64,000 bases of DNA from an uncultured Pseudomonas sp. (lineage in GTDB: Bacteria; Pseudomonadota; Gammaproteobacteria; Pseudomonadales; Pseudomonadaceae), in assembly GCA_943914515.1 (NCBI GenBank), contig CALUCI010000003.1, positions 1 through 64,000 of the forward strand, written 5' to 3'. The position numbers and the translations under genes were made by a program. The notes below the pieces were generated by a model. It made no database searches. It saw only the letters and a list, made by a program, of their open reading frames with translations, and was not told the origin of the DNA. Shown here one piece after another: positions 61,916-64,000 of this stretch (its first letter is position 1; every line of letters begins with the position of its first letter).

Positions 61916-63940
61916 TCACGGCTCGCTGCAGCGCTGCTGGTGAATCCAGTCGACGATATCGCCTTCAGGCGCATAGCCGCTGACTGTTTCACGAAGCAAC
62001 TGGCGAACCCGGTTGTAGTCATCGTTGGAAATGGCCGCAAGCAACGCGGACAACTTCTCCTTCAAGACATCCCATGGCAGGTAATCTTCCGACGCGCTCA
62101 TGATCATCGGGTGCTGGGTGGCGGCAACATTGTCACCGATCAACAGCTCTTCATAGAGCTTCTCTCCAGGGCGAAGACCGCTGAAGACAATAGCGATATC
62201 ACCATGCGGATTGCGTTCGGAACGAACACTCAGTCCGGAAAGATGAATCATTTTCTCCGCCAGCTCGACGATTTTCACCGGCGCGCCCATGTCGAGAACG
62301 AATACATCGCCCCCGAGCCCCATCGAGCCCGCCTGGATCACCAATTGCGCAGCTTCGGGGATGGTCATGAAATAGCGGGTGATATTCGGGTGGGTCACGG
62401 TCAACGGCCCTCCCGACTTGATCTGCTTGTAGAAAAGCGGAATGACCGAGCCCGAGGAGCCAAGTACATTGCCGAAACGCACCATGGTGAAACGCGTTTT
62501 GTTGACCTGGGAAACGTTGCTGTGATCGGCGAAGAGTACAGGAGCCAATTCACGGCTCAGCGCCTGCAGCGTCATTTCGGCCAAGCGCTTGGTACTGCCC
62601 ATGACATTGGTCGGGCGAACCGCCTTGTCGGTCGAGATCAGGACGAAGTTGGCCACACCTGCCTGCAATGCCGCCTGTGCCGTGTACAGAGTACCGATGA
62701 CGTTATTCAGCACGCCTTCGGCAATATTGTGCTCGACCATCGGCACATGCTTGTAAGCGGCAGCGTGATACACCGTATCCACGCTCCAGGTCTTCATGAC
62801 ATCCAGCAATTGCGACTGATTGCGCACCGATCCCAGGATCGGGATCAGACGCACCGGCAGCGACTCCCGGGAGATCCGTTGCTCCAACTCGGAAAGGATG
62901 GAGTACAGGTTGAATTCGCTATGCTCGAACAGCAGCAGGACTTTGGGGCCCTGGCCCAGAATCTGCCGGCATAGCTCGGAACCGATTGAACCTCCCGCAC
63001 CGGTCACCAGAACAGATTGCCCGGTAATGCAACGCTCGATGAGATCATCCTGGGCTGGAACAGCATCACGACCCAGGAGGTCCGCGATGTCGACTTCCTG
63101 AATATCGTCTACCTTGACCCGGCCACTCGCCAGGTCCATGAATCCCGGGACGCTACGAACATGCAACGGGAAGCCTTCAAGAAAGCCCAGGATCTCCCGA
63201 CGCCGACCGCGCGAAGCAGACGGGATGGCCAGCAGGATTTCTTCGGCCCCGGTCATGTCGATCATCCGCTGGATATGGCGGGGCTTGTAGACCTGAAGAC
63301 CCGAGATCACGCGATTGGATATGCTGCTGTCATCGTCGATGAAAGCAACAGGACGCATCACCTTGCCCAGGCGCAGCGCAGCAACTAGCTGATTGCCAGC
63401 AGCACCCGCGCCGTAGATTGCAACTTTAGGCAAGCCGTCATCCCGCGTAGTGAAAGGCACATGCTGTACTGCCGTGTACCAGTCACCGAGGAAGTACTGA
63501 CGCATGGCCAGGCGCAGCCCGCCCACCATAATCAGGCTCAACCACCAGAAGTTGAAGATGATCGAGCGCGGAACGACGTTCTGATGTCCGCTGTACCAGT
63601 AGACGACTACCCCGAGAATCAACGACGCCAAGGAAACGGCCTTGATGATAATGATCAGCGCATCATTGCCGAAATAGCGCATGACGGCCCGGTACATGCC
63701 GAACCGGATGAACAGGGGAATGGATATGACTGGAGCAACCAGGAACAACCACAAATGATCCACTATCGGATTGGACAGGTCGTCTATTCCAAGACGGACC
63801 ACAAACGCCAACCACAGTGCAGCCCAGACCAAGATGACGTCCGTCACCACCTGCACCAGCCGCTTCTGGCGCCGAGGCAGCCCAAGCAGCGACGCCCGTA
63901 CCCCATCCAAAACCCTATCGAACACCTGTACCGCTCCCAT
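61916..63940 (-). CDS. wbpM: WbpM-type UDP-N-acetylhexosamine 4,6-dehydratase
   Basis: A 674-residue inner-membrane enzyme starting B-band O-antigen sugar synthesis. N-terminal membrane segments (about residues 30-145), a first Rossmann domain (KVAIYGAGAAGNQL near 173) and a second catalytic domain with TGAGGSIGSE at 313-322. The active site has STDKAVRPTNVMGSTK (436-451), with Met at the usual catalytic Tyr position, which is a recognised trait of WbpM. AAGAGA precedes the start. The 60 bp upstream to the window end show no identifiable gene. Confidence 0.95.
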   Translation of the reverse strand: MGAVQVFDRVLDGVRASLLGLPRRQKRLVQVVTDVILVWAALWLAFVVRLGIDDLSNPIVDHLWLFLVAPVISIPLFIRFGMYRAVMRYFGNDALIIIIKAVSLASLILGVVVYWYSGHQNVVPRSIIFNFWWLSLIMVGGLRLAMRQYFLGDWYTAVQHVPFTTRDDGLPKVAIYGAGAAGNQLVAALRLGKVMRPVAFIDDDSSISNRVISGLQVYKPRHIQRMIDMTGAEEILLAIPSASRGRRREILGFLEGFPLHVRSVPGFMDLASGRVKVDDIQEVDIADLLGRDAVPAQDDLIERCITGQSVLVTGAGGSIGSELCRQILGQGPKVLLLFEHSEFNLYSILSELEQRISRESLPVRLIPILGSVRNQSQLLDVMKTWSVDTVYHAAAYKHVPMVEHNIAEGVLNNVIGTLYTAQAALQAGVANFVLISTDKAVRPTNVMGSTKRLAEMTLQALSRELAPVLFADHSNVSQVNKTRFTMVRFGNVLGSSGSVIPLFYKQIKSGGPLTVTHPNITRYFMTIPEAAQLVIQAGSMGLGGDVFVLDMGAPVKIVELAEKMIHLSGLSVRSERNPHGDIAIVFSGLRPGEKLYEELLIGDNVAATQHPMIMSASEDYLPWDVLKEKLSALLAAISNDDYNRVRQLLRETVSGYAPEGDIVDWIHQQRCSEP

Positions 63941-64000
63941 ATTGAATCTCTTTTACATCGGACATCGCTTGATGTTCCGCGGCCATCCCACTGACCAGTT

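Noticed and set aside
63941..64000. 3' end of an upstream gene on the minus strand
   Set aside because: Only 60 bases are available and two frames stay open, so no gene can be assigned.

Overview
The window is chromosomal DNA from a Pseudomonas, most likely of the fluorescens/putida lineage. This rests on gene content and order (htpX-tpm; class II DAHP synthase; ohrR-ohr-efp-earP; aroC-hydrolase-prmB-isochorismatase-smr-folE; pyrF-DUF2897-comEA-wbpM), high GC with Pseudomonas-like codon use, an EF-P carrying Arg32 next to its rhamnosyltransferase, a DUF3509 protein (a Pseudomonas family) and REP/REPIN palindromes. No rRNA, CRISPR array, complete insertion sequence, prophage or plasmid origin was seen.

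Layout. 1-8.7 kb: end of htpX, thiopurine methyltransferase, a LigB-type dioxygenase, the DEAD-box helicase DeaD with a long leader, a spermidine-synthase-like protein, class II DAHP synthase, a YcaQ-type glycosylase and a TauE/SafE permease. 8.8-18.2 kb: regulators and their targets (LysR; OhrR/Ohr; EF-P and EarP; a GreAB-like protein; LysR/SDR; LysR/MFS). 18.4-20.6 kb: a TonB-dependent receptor. 20.7-25.3 kb: an AT-richer patch holding a Wzy-like membrane protein and an O-acetyltransferase with an SGNH domain, ending at the 3' end of tRNA-Ser(GGA). 25.7-29 kb: crotonase, acyltransferase, CorA and a class I amidotransferase. 29.3-33.6 kb: a 31-residue membrane peptide, a c-type cytochrome and a three-gene operon (circularly permuted ATP-grasp, alpha-E, transglutaminase) preceded by a near-perfect sigma-54 promoter and an NtrC-like site. 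33.7-38.7 kb: RraB, an OpgB/LtaS-type sulfatase-fold enzyme, Ogt and a ZIP transporter. 38.7-41 kb: an ankyrin protein, a second strong sigma-54 promoter with three upstream dyads driving a DUF3509 gene, and an acireductone-dioxygenase-like cupin whose metal ligands are largely replaced. 41-49 kb: MFS, AroC, a hydrolase, PrmB, an isochorismatase-fold hydrolase, Smr, FolE and a glutaredoxin-like protein. 49-59 kb: GST, BenE, a chemoreceptor, a MocR-type regulator, MFS, SDR, MDR and an acyltransferase. 59-64 kb: PyrF, DUF2897, a ComEA-like HhH protein, a sugar epimerase and WbpM, which is the edge of an O-antigen locus continuing past the right end.

Themes. Several divergent regulator/target pairs can be read from the layout (LysR-SDR, LysR-MFS, MocR-MFS, OhrR-Ohr). 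EarP and EF-P form a modification pair. Surface glycan functions recur: Wzy-like protein, two acyltransferases, WbpM and epimerase, OpgB-like enzyme. The observations most worth testing are the two sigma-54 promoters and the ligand-depleted cupin. All functional statements are homology or motif based; no database search was run.
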